60,447 nucleotides of DNA, from assembly GCA_947056845.1 (NCBI GenBank), contig CAMSCJ010000012.1, positions 1-60,447 of the forward strand, written 5' to 3'. Source of the stretch: an uncultured Mycoplasmatota bacterium (GTDB lineage Bacteria; Bacillota_I; Bacilli_A; RF39; UBA660). A model generated the notes under the pieces. The model was not told where the DNA came from and searched no databases. It was given only the letters and a program-made list of their open reading frames with translations. Positions within the stretch are counted from its first letter, which is position 1. Each line of letters begins with the position of its first letter. Shown piece by piece: positions 25,234-34,020 of this stretch. The translations under genes were made by a program, and so were the position numbers.

Positions 25234-25262
25234 TTGTTTAAAGACTGATGTTTTGGTATAAT
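25234..25262 (+). promoter_or_regulatory. Promoter of the Tad assembly operon
   Basis: TTGTTT (25234-25239), a 17-base spacer ending TGG, and TATAAT (25257-25262), 27 bases before the TadE-like gene. Confidence 0.7.
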
Positions 25263-25288
25263 TATAGTGATTATAGGGTAGGGGTTTT

Positions 25289-25627
25289 ATGAAGAATAGT
25301 AGGGGTCAAGCATTAACAGAATTTATTATTGTTGTACCAATTTTAATATTTATTATTATGGCTATTATTGATTTTGGGAATATTACTATAAAAAAAATGC
25401 GATTAGAGAATAGTTTAGATACAATTGTGTCTTTATATCAAAATCAGGATTTTAAGACTATTCATGATTTAACGATAAGTGATGATTTTAGTTTTTCATA
25501 CACTAAGAATCAAAATATATCAACGATAGTACTTACAAAGAATGTTAAAATATTTACGCCATTTTTAAATCTTATTTTTGGTGAAAATTATTTGGTAGAA
25601 ACTAGTAGGACGGTTTATGAAAAATAA
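25289..25627 (+). CDS. TadE-like pseudopilin
   Basis: A 112-residue minor pilin-like protein. It starts KNSRGQALTEFIIVVPILIF, a TadE-type N-terminus with the class III cleavage site G/QALTEF, a single membrane helix and then a beta-rich extracellular part. In Tad systems TadE/TadF are processed by the prepilin peptidase and are needed for fibre assembly. It overlaps the next gene by 11 bases, showing co-translation. First gene of the assembly operon. Confidence 0.8.
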   Translation: MKNSRGQALTEFIIVVPILIFIIMAIIDFGNITIKKMRLENSLDTIVSLYQNQDFKTIHDLTISDDFSFSYTKNQNISTIVLTKNVKIFTPFLNLIFGENYLVETSRTVYEK

Positions 25628-26027
25628 TCGTGGACAAACTTTAATTTTGTTTATATTTATTTTACCAATTATTATTAGTTTGTTTTTACTAATTATTAAT
25701 TATGGCTTTTTTAGCAATGAAAAATTGAAAATAAAAAATAATATTAAAATGGCGATTGAGTATGGTTTGAAATTAAAAATGGAGAATGATGTTGATTCAG
25801 ATGATTATTTAAATAATCAAGAAATAAAAAGTAAAATAGAATATTTATTACAACAAAATATATCATGTGATACCCTAGATGTTATTGTTAATGATAATAG
25901 TATTATGATTAATATAACTAAAAAATATGATAGTTTTATGAATGCATTTATTTTTTTTAAAACCGATATAGACCTTAAATTTTATGGAACTATTAATAAT
26001 GGACAAATAATGATTGAGAGGCGATGA
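25617..26027 (+). CDS. TadE/TadG-like pseudopilin
   Basis: A 136-residue protein that starts KNNRGQTLILFIFILPIIIS. The GQ-type cleavage site is kept, but the usual Glu at +5 is replaced (QTLILF), so processing or polymer contacts may differ. One membrane helix, then about 100 extracellular residues. Its start lies in the end of the TadE-like gene and its stop overlaps the ATPase start (ATGA). Probably a minor pilin or tip component; the exact Tad letter cannot be assigned. Confidence 0.7.
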   Translation: MKNNRGQTLILFIFILPIIISLFLLIINYGFFSNEKLKIKNNIKMAIEYGLKLKMENDVDSDDYLNNQEIKSKIEYLLQQNISCDTLDVIVNDNSIMINITKKYDSFMNAFIFFKTDIDLKFYGTINNGQIMIERR

Positions 26028-26803
26028 ATATGGCAGTTAAGCAGGCAGATGTTTTAACGGTTACTTCAGTTAAAGGTGGAACAGGTAAAACGACGAATGT
26101 TTTAAATATAGCGGGTATTTTAAGTAGTATTGGCAAGTCAGTATTAATTATTGATTTGGATTTATATACAGGTGGGGTAGCATGCAGTTTAAATATCGAT
26201 AATGATAAAGATTTATTTTTGCTTGTTAATGATATGAGTAATAATAAATTTGATTATTTAGAAAATTATATTATTAAATATAATGATAAAATTGATGTTA
26301 TTCCAGCCCCAAAAGATCCACGTGATGCTTCAAAAATAAGCGCTAAATATTTAAATGTCGTTCTTTCTAAGGCTAAAATGAAATACGATGTTGTTTTAAT
26401 TGATACTAATCATTTATTAACTGACAATAATTTAGTTATTTTGGATAATAGCGATGTCATTTTATATTTTATTAGTAATGATCCAATTGATTTAAAAAAT
26501 ATGAAGTCAATGGTATCTATTTTTAAAGACATGGAAGTTGATAATTATCGTATTATTTTAAATAATGCGTTAAATAGAGACAAGAATGTTTTTAATAATT
26601 ACGATATTAAAACAGTTATAAATAATAAAATTGATTATATTTTGCCTTCAGCATTTTATGAAAAAAATATTAATAGATATGTAATGAAAGGTGAAATTAT
26701 TACTTTGGATAAAAAGTATATAAGTAATCATAGAAAAGAAATACTTTCTTATCAAATATTTCTAGAAGGGTTACTAAAAAAGAAGGTGAAGAATAATGAC
26801 TAA
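26024..26803 (+). CDS. tadZ: TadZ/CpaE-like ParA-family ATPase
   Basis: A 259-residue MinD/ParA-type ATPase that localises the pilus apparatus in known Tad systems. The deviant Walker A VKGGTGKTTNV lies near residues 16-26, Walker A' is VLIIDLDLYTGG and Walker B region is YDVVLIDTN. The N-terminal receiver-like domain of CpaE is absent, as in many Firmicutes. GAGAGG precedes ATG 26024; ATG 26030 is an alternative. It overlaps the motor gene by 8 bases. Confidence 0.85.
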   Translation: MNMAVKQADVLTVTSVKGGTGKTTNVLNIAGILSSIGKSVLIIDLDLYTGGVACSLNIDNDKDLFLLVNDMSNNKFDYLENYIIKYNDKIDVIPAPKDPRDASKISAKYLNVVLSKAKMKYDVVLIDTNHLLTDNNLVILDNSDVILYFISNDPIDLKNMKSMVSIFKDMEVDNYRIILNNALNRDKNVFNNYDIKTVINNKIDYILPSAFYEKNINRYVMKGEIITLDKKYISNHRKEILSYQIFLEGLLKKKVKNND

Positions 26804-28139
26804 AAAAAAATTTGTTGAAGAATTTGATATTGAAATTGAACAACCAAATTTAAAATATGTTAGTGATTATGATACTTTTGAAAACAAAAAATTATTAGAT
26901 GAATTAAGAAATAAAATTATTCAAAATCTTATTGATGATAATTTTAAAAATGATGGGTCAATGGATGATTATGTTAAAAAAGAGATTGATAAGACAATAG
27001 CTGGCTATGATTTGTCAAATGTTGAAAGAAGTTATATTTATAATTTAATTGATAATGAGATAAATGGTTATGGGCCTATTTCTGAATTACTAGAAGATAA
27101 AAGTATTACTGAAATCATGGTTAATGGTATTAATGAAATTTATATTGAAATTGATGGTCGCGTTATAAGGGATGAAAGTGTATCTTTTATAAATGAAGAT
27201 CATATAATTAGAACTATTCAAAGGATGATTCAGCCATTAGGTCGAACAATTGATACTTCTAATCCCATGGTTGATGCCCGTCTTAATGATGGTTCAAGAC
27301 TTAATGCTGTTATTCCGCCACTATCTTTAAATGGTCCAATTTTGACTATTCGTAAATTTAAAGATGAACTGGCCAATATTGATGATTTTTTACGTAGTGG
27401 AGCTTTAACACCGTATATGGCTAGGTTTTTGGAAGCTTGTGTCCAAGCAAAACTTAATATTATTATAAGTGGTGGTACAGGAAGTGGTAAAACAACCCTT
27501 TTAAATGTCTTGTCTTCTTTTATTAATCATGAAGAGAGAATTATTACTATTGAAGATGCAGCTGAGTTAAAATTAAAGCAACAGCACGTAATTTCCTTAG
27601 AAACGCGTTTGGTTAATTATGAGGGTCAGGGCGAGGTTACTATTCGTGATTTAGTTATCAACTCGCTACGTATGCGACCAGACCGAATTATTGTTGGAGA
27701 GGTTCGTGGTAAGGAAGCTTTTGATATGTTACAGGCTATGAATACTGGTCATAGTGGTAGTTTGACGACAATGCATGCTAATTCCCCAGTTGATGCTTTA
27801 AATCGTCTAGAAACAATGATTTTAATGGCAGGTATGGATATACCTATTAAAGCATTAAGGGAATATATTGAAAATGCGATTGATATTGTTGTTCATATTG
27901 AACGCTTGAATGATGGAAGAAGAAAAATAACAAGTATTTGTGAAATTGTTGGTTTTGATGAGGATACAATTAAGTTAAAAGAAATTTTTGAGTTTAAGAA
28001 AATGGGGCTTTTAAATAATCGTGAGGTTGATGGAGAATTTGTTCGTCATAATTATATTCCAAAAGTATATAAGGAGTTAAAAGCAAAAGGAATTGATACT
28101 TTAAAAGATATTTTTGAAGTTGGAGAAAAGAATGCATAA
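26796..28139 (+). CDS. cpaF: Tad pilus motor ATPase (TadA/CpaF)
   Basis: A 447-residue secretion ATPase powering pilin assembly. After a helical N-domain, [13 protein letters not shown] sequence ([16 protein letters not shown]) leads to the [19 protein letters not shown] segment; Walker A is GGTGSGKTT (near residue 225), followed by ITIEDAAEL (Asp box), [12 protein letters not shown] (Walker B) and TTMHANS (His box). All catalytic parts are present and length is normal. The next gene starts inside its last codons. Confidence 0.95.
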   Translation: MTKKKFVEEFDIEIEQPNLKYVSDYDTFENKKLLDELRNKIIQNLIDDNFKNDGSMDDYVKKEIDKTIAGYDLSNVERSYIYNLIDNEINGYGPISELLEDKSITEIMVNGINEIYIEIDGRVIRDESVSFINEDHIIRTIQRMIQPLGRTIDTSNPMVDARLNDGSRLNAVIPPLSLNGPILTIRKFKDELANIDDFLRSGALTPYMARFLEACVQAKLNIIISGGTGSGKTTLLNVLSSFINHEERIITIEDAAELKLKQQHVISLETRLVNYEGQGEVTIRDLVINSLRMRPDRIIVGEVRGKEAFDMLQAMNTGHSGSLTTMHANSPVDALNRLETMILMAGMDIPIKALREYIENAIDIVVHIERLNDGRRKITSICEIVGFDEDTIKLKEIFEFKKMGLLNNREVDGEFVRHNYIPKVYKELKAKGIDTLKDIFEVGEKNA

Positions 28140-29697
28140 TTCGCATGGATTGAGTATTGATTCTTCATTAACGCCAACTAATAAAGATATCCATATTACA
28201 TTTACACCAGATTCAAATATTGCAAGTTATAAGTATCGTATTTTTAAAAATGCTAATGATAGTTTAATGACATCATCAGGTGTTTTAGATAATCCAACGA
28301 TTATTTATAATGACTATATAGTTAATAATAATACTCCTAGTAACATTGTTTTAACAGAGACTGGTAATTATCAATTAGAAATAGTTACAACAGATTTTAA
28401 TGGTAATAATCAAATCATTAATAGTGGTATTTATGTAATTGATAAAGAGGCACCTGAAATAGTTTTAAAAAAATATAATAATCAAACTGTGGATTATAAG
28501 AAAGGTGAAACAGAGTTTGATGTTTTAGATGGTGTAACCGTTTTTGATAATTATGATGGTGATATATTAAATAAATTAGTGACAAATTATGATGAATTAG
28601 ATTTGAATAAAGAAGGAGTTCATGAGTTAACTTATCAAATTACGGATCAAGCTGGAAATGTATCTACTAAAACACTTAACATTAATGTATTAAAAAATGA
28701 TCTTAGTATTATTCATATTTGGCAAGTATTGATTTTAATATGTTTATTACCAATTGTTATTTATGTATTCATTTATAATCGCTCAACAAGGATAGAAAAA
28801 AGATTAACTAAATATAGTGTTGAGCCAATAAAAAAAGATACAACTTCATTATTTGATCATATTTTAATTATATATAAGAAAATAATTTTAAATTTGAAAT
28901 CTTTTATTTCAAAATCAGTTTTTATTTCCAAACATAGTAAAAAGTTTGATAAATATACGGGGATTGTTGATAATTTTCATAAAGATGGTTTAGAATTTAT
29001 CTGTAGTAAATTGTTAGCTGGTTGTTTGGTTTTAATTTTGGCTATTTTTATTAAAACTCTTCAGTTTAAGGTTTTAGCTTTAGAAGAAGTTTTTATTCCC
29101 ATTGTTTTAGGTTATTTATCTTTAAATATTTATTATATATTGCGTTATAAACAATATCGTAATCATTTAGAAAATGATTTGTTACAGGCTATTATTGTTA
29201 TGAATAATGCTTTTAAATCTGGAAGAAGTATTACACAGGCAATTGAGCTTGTTACTAAAGAGTTAGAAGGCCCAATTGCTGATGAATTTAAATTAATGCA
29301 TTTACAACTTCAATTTGGTTTATCATTAGATGTTGCTTTTTCTAGATTTTCAGAGCGAATTAAAATTGAAGAGGTCAATTATTTAACAGCGTCTTTAACC
29401 ATTTTAAATAAAACAGGTGGAAATATTATTAAGGTATTTTCATCAATCGAAAAGACATTATTTAGTAAGAAAAAATTAAATTTAGAGTTGAAGTCTTTGA
29501 CAGGTAGTTCTAGAATTATTATGTATTTGTTATCTTGTTTACCTATATTTTTAGTTGTTGTAATTGCGATGATAAATCCTAACTATTTCGTAAGTTTATA
29601 TACGACACCGATTGGTTTAGTAATCTTATTTATGTCTTTAATAATTTATATTTCTTATATTATTGTTGTAAGAAAAGTTATGAAAGTGGGGATGTAA
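28132..29697 (+). CDS. tadB: TadB-like platform protein with N-terminal Ig-like (DUF5011) extension
   Basis: A 521-residue protein with two parts. Residues about 230-521 are TadB: membrane helices near 296-330, a cytoplasmic T2SSF domain (AIIVMNNAFKSGRSITQAIE, LKLMHLQLQFG-type helices) and C-terminal helices near 463-515. Residues 1-195 are a beta-rich extension: an Ig-like stretch, then a DUF5011-type module (DVLDGVTVFDNYDGD, GVHELTYQITDQAGNVS), followed by a membrane helix near 200-222. No signal peptide precedes it. GGAGAAAAG supports ATG 28132, inside the end of cpaF. Ordinary TadB proteins are about 300 residues, so the extension is unusual. Confidence 0.85.
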   Translation: MHNSHGLSIDSSLTPTNKDIHITFTPDSNIASYKYRIFKNANDSLMTSSGVLDNPTIIYNDYIVNNNTPSNIVLTETGNYQLEIVTTDFNGNNQIINSGIYVIDKEAPEIVLKKYNNQTVDYKKGETEFDVLDGVTVFDNYDGDILNKLVTNYDELDLNKEGVHELTYQITDQAGNVSTKTLNINVLKNDLSIIHIWQVLILICLLPIVIYVFIYNRSTRIEKRLTKYSVEPIKKDTTSLFDHILIIYKKIILNLKSFISKSVFISKHSKKFDKYTGIVDNFHKDGLEFICSKLLAGCLVLILAIFIKTLQFKVLALEEVFIPIVLGYLSLNIYYILRYKQYRNHLENDLLQAIIVMNNAFKSGRSITQAIELVTKELEGPIADEFKLMHLQLQFGLSLDVAFSRFSERIKIEEVNYLTASLTILNKTGGNIIKVFSSIEKTLFSKKKLNLELKSLTGSSRIIMYLLSCLPIFLVVVIAMINPNYFVSLYTTPIGLVILFMSLIIYISYIIVVRKVMKVGM

Positions 29698-29700
29698 AAA

Positions 29701-30399
29701 ATGCGAAAAAATTCCTTAATGAGTCGCTTATATCGTGATAAAACACTTGAGCAAATAAATACGAAGATTTCAATGTTAGGAAATAATGCTAAATTTGATG
29801 CAGTTACTTTCATGAATTTGCGCCTTATTACAACAATATTACTATTTATTATTATTATATATTGGGGTGATTTAAGTTATATTTATGCTCCCTTTATTGC
29901 AATAATTTATTACGTGTTATTTGAATATTTATTTTTGAATAATAAATTAAAACAGCGAGAGAAAAAATTAGATCGTGAGGCTTTAACTTTTTTTGAAATA
30001 CTAACTTTGACATTAGAGTCAGGTCGGGATTTAGAAAGTGCGATTGAAATAACTTGTTTCAATACAAAGTCTGAGTTAAGCGACGAATTTAAAAAGACAT
30101 TGTTTGAAATGAAATTTGGGAAATCATTAATGGAAGCATTAGAAGATATGAAGTCTAGAATTCCTTCCGAAACAGTTAATAATATTATTTTAAATATTGT
30201 TCAAACAAATATTTTTGGTAATAGTATTTTAGATACAATGTATAATCAAATTGAATTTTTAAGAGATAAACAAATACTAGAAATTAAAGAAAAAATCAAT
30301 AAAATTCCTAATAAAGTTAGTATTATATCAGTTGTATTTATTGTACCATTGATTTTATTGTTATTGTTAGGACCATTTTTAATTGAGTTTATTGGTTAA
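29701..30399 (+). CDS. tadC: TadC-like pilus platform protein
   Basis: A 232-residue T2SSF-domain membrane protein, second half of the inner platform in Tad pili. Two N-terminal membrane helices (about 44-60 and 63-82), a cytoplasmic helical bundle with FFEILTLTLESGRDLESAIE and FEMKFGKSLMEALEDM, and a C-terminal helix (about 207-230). It is shorter than many TadC proteins but has the full F domain. It starts three bases after tadB. Last gene of the recognisable Tad set. Confidence 0.85.
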   Translation: MRKNSLMSRLYRDKTLEQINTKISMLGNNAKFDAVTFMNLRLITTILLFIIIIYWGDLSYIYAPFIAIIYYVLFEYLFLNNKLKQREKKLDREALTFFEILTLTLESGRDLESAIEITCFNTKSELSDEFKKTLFEMKFGKSLMEALEDMKSRIPSETVNNIILNIVQTNIFGNSILDTMYNQIEFLRDKQILEIKEKINKIPNKVSIISVVFIVPLILLLLLGPFLIEFIG

Positions 30400-30410
30400 G
30401 AGAGGGGTTT

Positions 30411-31073
30411 ATGATGATTAATAATAAAAATATTAAAAAATTGTTTATTGTTGCTAGTATAATTATTTTAATTTTTTTACTAATACCTATTAGATATGTT
30501 TTAAAAGATGGTGGGACAATTGTATATCAATCGTTTTTATATAAAATAACTAATTATCATCGTTTAGATGGTATGTATGAATCAGGCTATGTAGTGGGTA
30601 TACAAATTGATTTTTTAGGTTTTACGATTTATAAAAATATAAAAAAGGATGACACTATTATAAATCATAAGTATACAATTAATACTTCTAAAACAAAAAA
30701 TTGTAATGGTCAACCTGAATTATATTATAAAATGCTCGATAAAGATATTTATACTTATTGTCTTGATAGTATTATCATTGATAATGGTAACGAGCAAATT
30801 GAACTAAAGGATTATTTAGAAAAAAATAGTAATGCTTTAGAAGAAATTATTAATAGTTTAACGAAGGTGGAGGTTTATAAAGATGGTGGAACAATTGTTT
30901 ATAAGGATATGATGACTAGTAATTTTACAAAAAATGGTTTAACGGTTGTAAAATGTCATCGAATGTTGAATGATAATTCATCTAATAAGGATATCTATTT
31001 TAATAAAGATGTTTATTTTGGACCAAGTGATACGGAATTTATAGCGGATTTTTGTACTACTGAGAAAAGATAG
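30411..31073 (+). CDS. Membrane-anchored extracytoplasmic protein with DGGT motifs
   Basis: A 220-residue protein with an uncleaved-looking N-terminal helix (about 9-28) and an extracellular domain. Two copies of a phrase, LKDGGTIVYQS and YKDGGTIVYKD, mark the start and the C-terminal third; single Cys occur in KNCNGQ, TYCLD, VKCHR and DFCTT. Similar DGGTxxYxAxxY proteins are common in Firmicutes as hypothetical lipoproteins. It starts 12 bases after tadC and may be the last gene of the pilus operon, though a pilus role is not shown. A terminator follows. Confidence 0.65.
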   Translation: MMINNKNIKKLFIVASIIILIFLLIPIRYVLKDGGTIVYQSFLYKITNYHRLDGMYESGYVVGIQIDFLGFTIYKNIKKDDTIINHKYTINTSKTKNCNGQPELYYKMLDKDIYTYCLDSIIIDNGNEQIELKDYLEKNSNALEEIINSLTKVEVYKDGGTIVYKDMMTSNFTKNGLTVVKCHRMLNDNSSNKDIYFNKDVYFGPSDTEFIADFCTTEKR

Positions 31074-31121
31074 GACTAAAATTTTACTAAATAGGTTTTA
31101 AGACTATATATAATATTATTT

Positions 31122-31150
31122 AAGTCAGAATTTAATATTTTGACTTTTTT
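31122..31150 (+). terminator. Terminator at the end of the pilus operon
   Basis: AAGTCAGAAT pairs with TATTTTGACTT with one internal mismatch, followed by six T. Confidence 0.7.
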
Positions 31151-31223
31151 GTTTAAATTTAAAGGCGATAATTTACTTATCTATTGATTTATGATATTAT
31201 TTTAAAAGAAAGTTGTGATAAAA

Positions 31224-32660
31224 ATGAATTTACCTAATTTATTAGAAGCAAAGAAAAGAAGTAGGGAAAAAGTATTAACAAAAACTAATGCTTATATTAT
31301 AGAAAATAATTTGAAAAATTTAGGGGTAGGAAAAAAGTATTATGTTAAAACTTATGGCTGTCAGATGAATGAACATGATACAGAAAATATTAAAGCAATT
31401 TTGGAAGATATGAGTTTTACTGAGGCATTGGAAATGGAAGATGCTGATTTAATTTTGTTAAATACTTGTGCGATTAGAGAAAACGCTCATAATAAGGTTT
31501 TTGGAATGATTGGAAGAATTAAGCATTTAAAAGAAACAAAGCCTAATATTATGGTTGGTTTATGTGGTTGTATGGCACAAGAGGAAATTGTTGTTGAAGA
31601 AATATTAAAAAAACACAAATGGTTAGATATAGTTTTTGGAACGCATAATATTTATAATTTACCTAATATATTGGTTAAGTCCTTAAAGGAGCAAAAATTA
31701 GAGGTTGATGTACTGAGTTGTGAAGGTGATATTATCGAGAATATCCCTGTTAAAAGAGATAGTAAGTATAAGGCATGGGTTAATATAATGTATGGTTGTG
31801 ATAAGTTTTGTACTTATTGTATTGTTCCATATACGAGAGGAAAACAAAGAAGTCGCAATCCCGAATATATTATAAATGAAGTTTTAGAACTTGTTAAAAA
31901 TGGTTATAAAGAAGTAACCTTATTAGGACAAAATGTCAATGCTTATGGTAAAGATTTAAATAGTGATTATAAAATGGAAAATTTATTAGAAGATGTGGCT
32001 AATACAGGAATTGAAAGAGTTCGTTTTGTAACAAGTCATCCTTGGGATTTCACAGATAATATGATTGAAACAATAAAAAAATATGATAATATTATGCCAT
32101 ATATTCACTTGCCTCTTCAATCGGGTTCAAGCAAAATATTAAAACTAATGGGTCGACGATATACAAAGGAGTCTTATTTAGAATTATATCAAAAAATAAA
32201 AAAAGCATTGCCTTATAGTTCAATAACAACAGATATTATTGTTGGATTTCCAGGTGAAACGGAAGCAGATTTTAAAGAAACTTTAGAGGTAGTTGAAAGT
32301 TGTCAATTTGATTCAGCCTATACTTTTATTTTTTCGCCAAGAGTTGGAACACCAGCAGCTAAAATGGATGATAATGTAACAATTGATGAAAAAAATAATC
32401 GCCTACAAAGACTTAATAATTTAATTAACGAATATTCTAAAAAGGCTAATGATGCATATTTAAATAAAGTTGTACCAGTATTAATTGAGGACTATAGTGA
32501 AAAAGATAGTCATAAATTGATGGGTTATACAGATACAATGAAACTTGTTAATATTGATGGTAATGAAGAATATATTGGTAAAATAGTTAATGTTAGAATT
32601 AATGAAATAAAGACTTGGAGTATGGATGGTGAAATTGTAAATGATCACATTTCAGTATAA
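31224..32660 (+). CDS. miaB: tRNA-2-methylthio-N6-dimethylallyladenosine synthase MiaB
   Basis: A 478-residue methylthiotransferase. The N-terminal domain has three Cys for the auxiliary cluster (TYGCQMNEHDT, LLNTCAIREN, GLCGCMAQ); the radical-SAM motif is GCDKFCTYCIVPYTRG (CxxxCxxC); a TRAM domain ends the protein (KVVPVLIEDYSEKDSHKLMGYT). It modifies A37 of tRNAs reading U-starting codons. ATG 31224 gives a normal N-terminus; a GTG at 31215 with a slightly nearer ribosome site is possible. The next gene overlaps its end by 20 bases. Confidence 0.95.
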   Translation: MNLPNLLEAKKRSREKVLTKTNAYIIENNLKNLGVGKKYYVKTYGCQMNEHDTENIKAILEDMSFTEALEMEDADLILLNTCAIRENAHNKVFGMIGRIKHLKETKPNIMVGLCGCMAQEEIVVEEILKKHKWLDIVFGTHNIYNLPNILVKSLKEQKLEVDVLSCEGDIIENIPVKRDSKYKAWVNIMYGCDKFCTYCIVPYTRGKQRSRNPEYIINEVLELVKNGYKEVTLLGQNVNAYGKDLNSDYKMENLLEDVANTGIERVRFVTSHPWDFTDNMIETIKKYDNIMPYIHLPLQSGSSKILKLMGRRYTKESYLELYQKIKKALPYSSITTDIIVGFPGETEADFKETLEVVESCQFDSAYTFIFSPRVGTPAAKMDDNVTIDEKNNRLQRLNNLINEYSKKANDAYLNKVVPVLIEDYSEKDSHKLMGYTDTMKLVNIDGNEEYIGKIVNVRINEIKTWSMDGEIVNDHISV

Positions 32661-33147
32661 TATAACGAAGAATAAGCATTTTAAAAGTTTATTAAAAAAT
32701 CAGTTAAAAACTATTATGATATTTATATTACTTTTTACGTTTTGCTATTTTGCGATAAATTTAGAAGCATTTTTATATAATTTTCCCTTAAATACACCGC
32801 TAGTACTCATTACTTATTTAATATATTTTAGTGTTATTTTTCTTATTATGTTTTTTATTAGTATTATATTTTCTGTTATTATGACTAAAATGTTCCAGAA
32901 AAATAATGCTTATCGCATTTATAAATATCAAATAGTAAAAAACAAATTAATTGAAAAAGAGACTAATTTTGAACTTAATTTAGAGAAACTTAAAAATATA
33001 AGAATTAATAAGAATTCGATTAAAATTGTTTCTTTTGAACAAAAGCAAATTATTACTTTTGAAAAAACATATTTTGAAAATGAAAATGATTTTGTAAAAT
33101 TAATTGATTATTTAAAAAAGAAAAAGGGAGATTTAGAGTTAGTATGA
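32641..33147 (+). CDS. YcxB-like membrane protein
   Basis: A 168-residue protein with two membrane helices (about 25-45 and 57-82) and a cytoplasmic C-terminal PH-like part with LEKLKNIRINKNSIKIVSF and a final FVKLIDYLKKKK. This layout (two helices then a strand-rich tail ending in F-x2-L-x2-YL) is that of YcxB-like C-terminal proteins; no function is known. It starts inside miaB (GGTGAAATT upstream) and overlaps the following gene by four bases (ATGA), so the three are one transcript. Confidence 0.6.
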   Translation: MITFQYNITKNKHFKSLLKNQLKTIMIFILLFTFCYFAINLEAFLYNFPLNTPLVLITYLIYFSVIFLIMFFISIIFSVIMTKMFQKNNAYRIYKYQIVKNKLIEKETNFELNLEKLKNIRINKNSIKIVSFEQKQIITFEKTYFENENDFVKLIDYLKKKKGDLELV

Positions 33148-34007
33148 AGAAGTTTTTATTATTAATTAGCATGATTGTTATTTTAATTCCTTATAAAGTT
33201 TTAGCAACGTCTGGTTCTTTAAGAAAAGATAGTATAAAAGAATGTGAAGGAAATTTATATGGTAGACATGGTAGTGATGATCATTGGCATATAGCTATTC
33301 AAAATGCGAATGGTAGTTATTCAGCCCAAGGGGATGCTTTTACAAATGATCCTTGCCCTTTAAATAATGAAAATAATATTACTAATGATCAAACTGTTGA
33401 TGATAAGACTGTGCTTTCACAAAATAGCGATAGTTCGTTAAAAGAAATAACAATTGATAATGAAAAAATAGATATTAAGGAAACAATGGAATATAAAACA
33501 ACAAAAGAGAATATAACACTTAATATTGTTGCAAATAATGAATTTGCTAAGGTAGAGTATGATAAGATAAATAATTTAGAATTAGGTAATAATATCGTTA
33601 ATATTAAAGTAACGGCTATAGACGCTAGTATAACTAAATATGTTTTAATTATTGTTCGCGAAAAGGTTTTAGATTCCAATACTGATATTCAAATAAAAGT
33701 TGATGGTAAAGAGATTGAATTTGACGATTATAAATATGCAATAGAAGTAAAAAATAATGTTGATGCGTTAGATATAGATTATGTTTTGAATAGTGAAAAC
33801 TCTAAAGCTATTATTGAAGGAAATGAAAATTTCGTAACTGGAAAAAATGAAGTTAAAATTATTGTTACAGCTGAAAATGGTGAAAGTCAGGAATATATTA
33901 TTACAGTTACTAAATTAGATTGGTTTAATAGTATTATTAAAATAATTTTAGGTAGTAGTGTAGTAGTGGCTATTGTCGCTTTTGTAAAAAAAATATTTAG
34001 TAAGTAA
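33144..34007 (+). CDS. Secreted surface protein with cadherin-like beta-sandwich domains
   Basis: A 287-residue exported protein. Signal peptide 1-21 (KKFLLLISMIVILIPYKVLA); a short His-rich module with CEGNLYGRHGSDDHWHIAI and a closing NDPCP, whose two Cys and three His suggest metal binding; two tandem cadherin-like beta-sandwich modules (about 98-170 and 175-255, the first ending KYVLIIVRE, the second QEYIITVTK); and a C-terminal membrane helix with a KKIFSK tail. It resembles small YHYH-type surface proteins. It overlaps the YcxB-like gene by four bases. A role at the cell surface is likely; the ligand is unknown. Confidence 0.7.
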   Translation: MKKFLLLISMIVILIPYKVLATSGSLRKDSIKECEGNLYGRHGSDDHWHIAIQNANGSYSAQGDAFTNDPCPLNNENNITNDQTVDDKTVLSQNSDSSLKEITIDNEKIDIKETMEYKTTKENITLNIVANNEFAKVEYDKINNLELGNNIVNIKVTAIDASITKYVLIIVREKVLDSNTDIQIKVDGKEIEFDDYKYAIEVKNNVDALDIDYVLNSENSKAIIEGNENFVTGKNEVKIIVTAENGESQEYIITVTKLDWFNSIIKIILGSSVVVAIVAFVKKIFSK

Positions 34008-34020
34008 TGTGGTTTTATAA

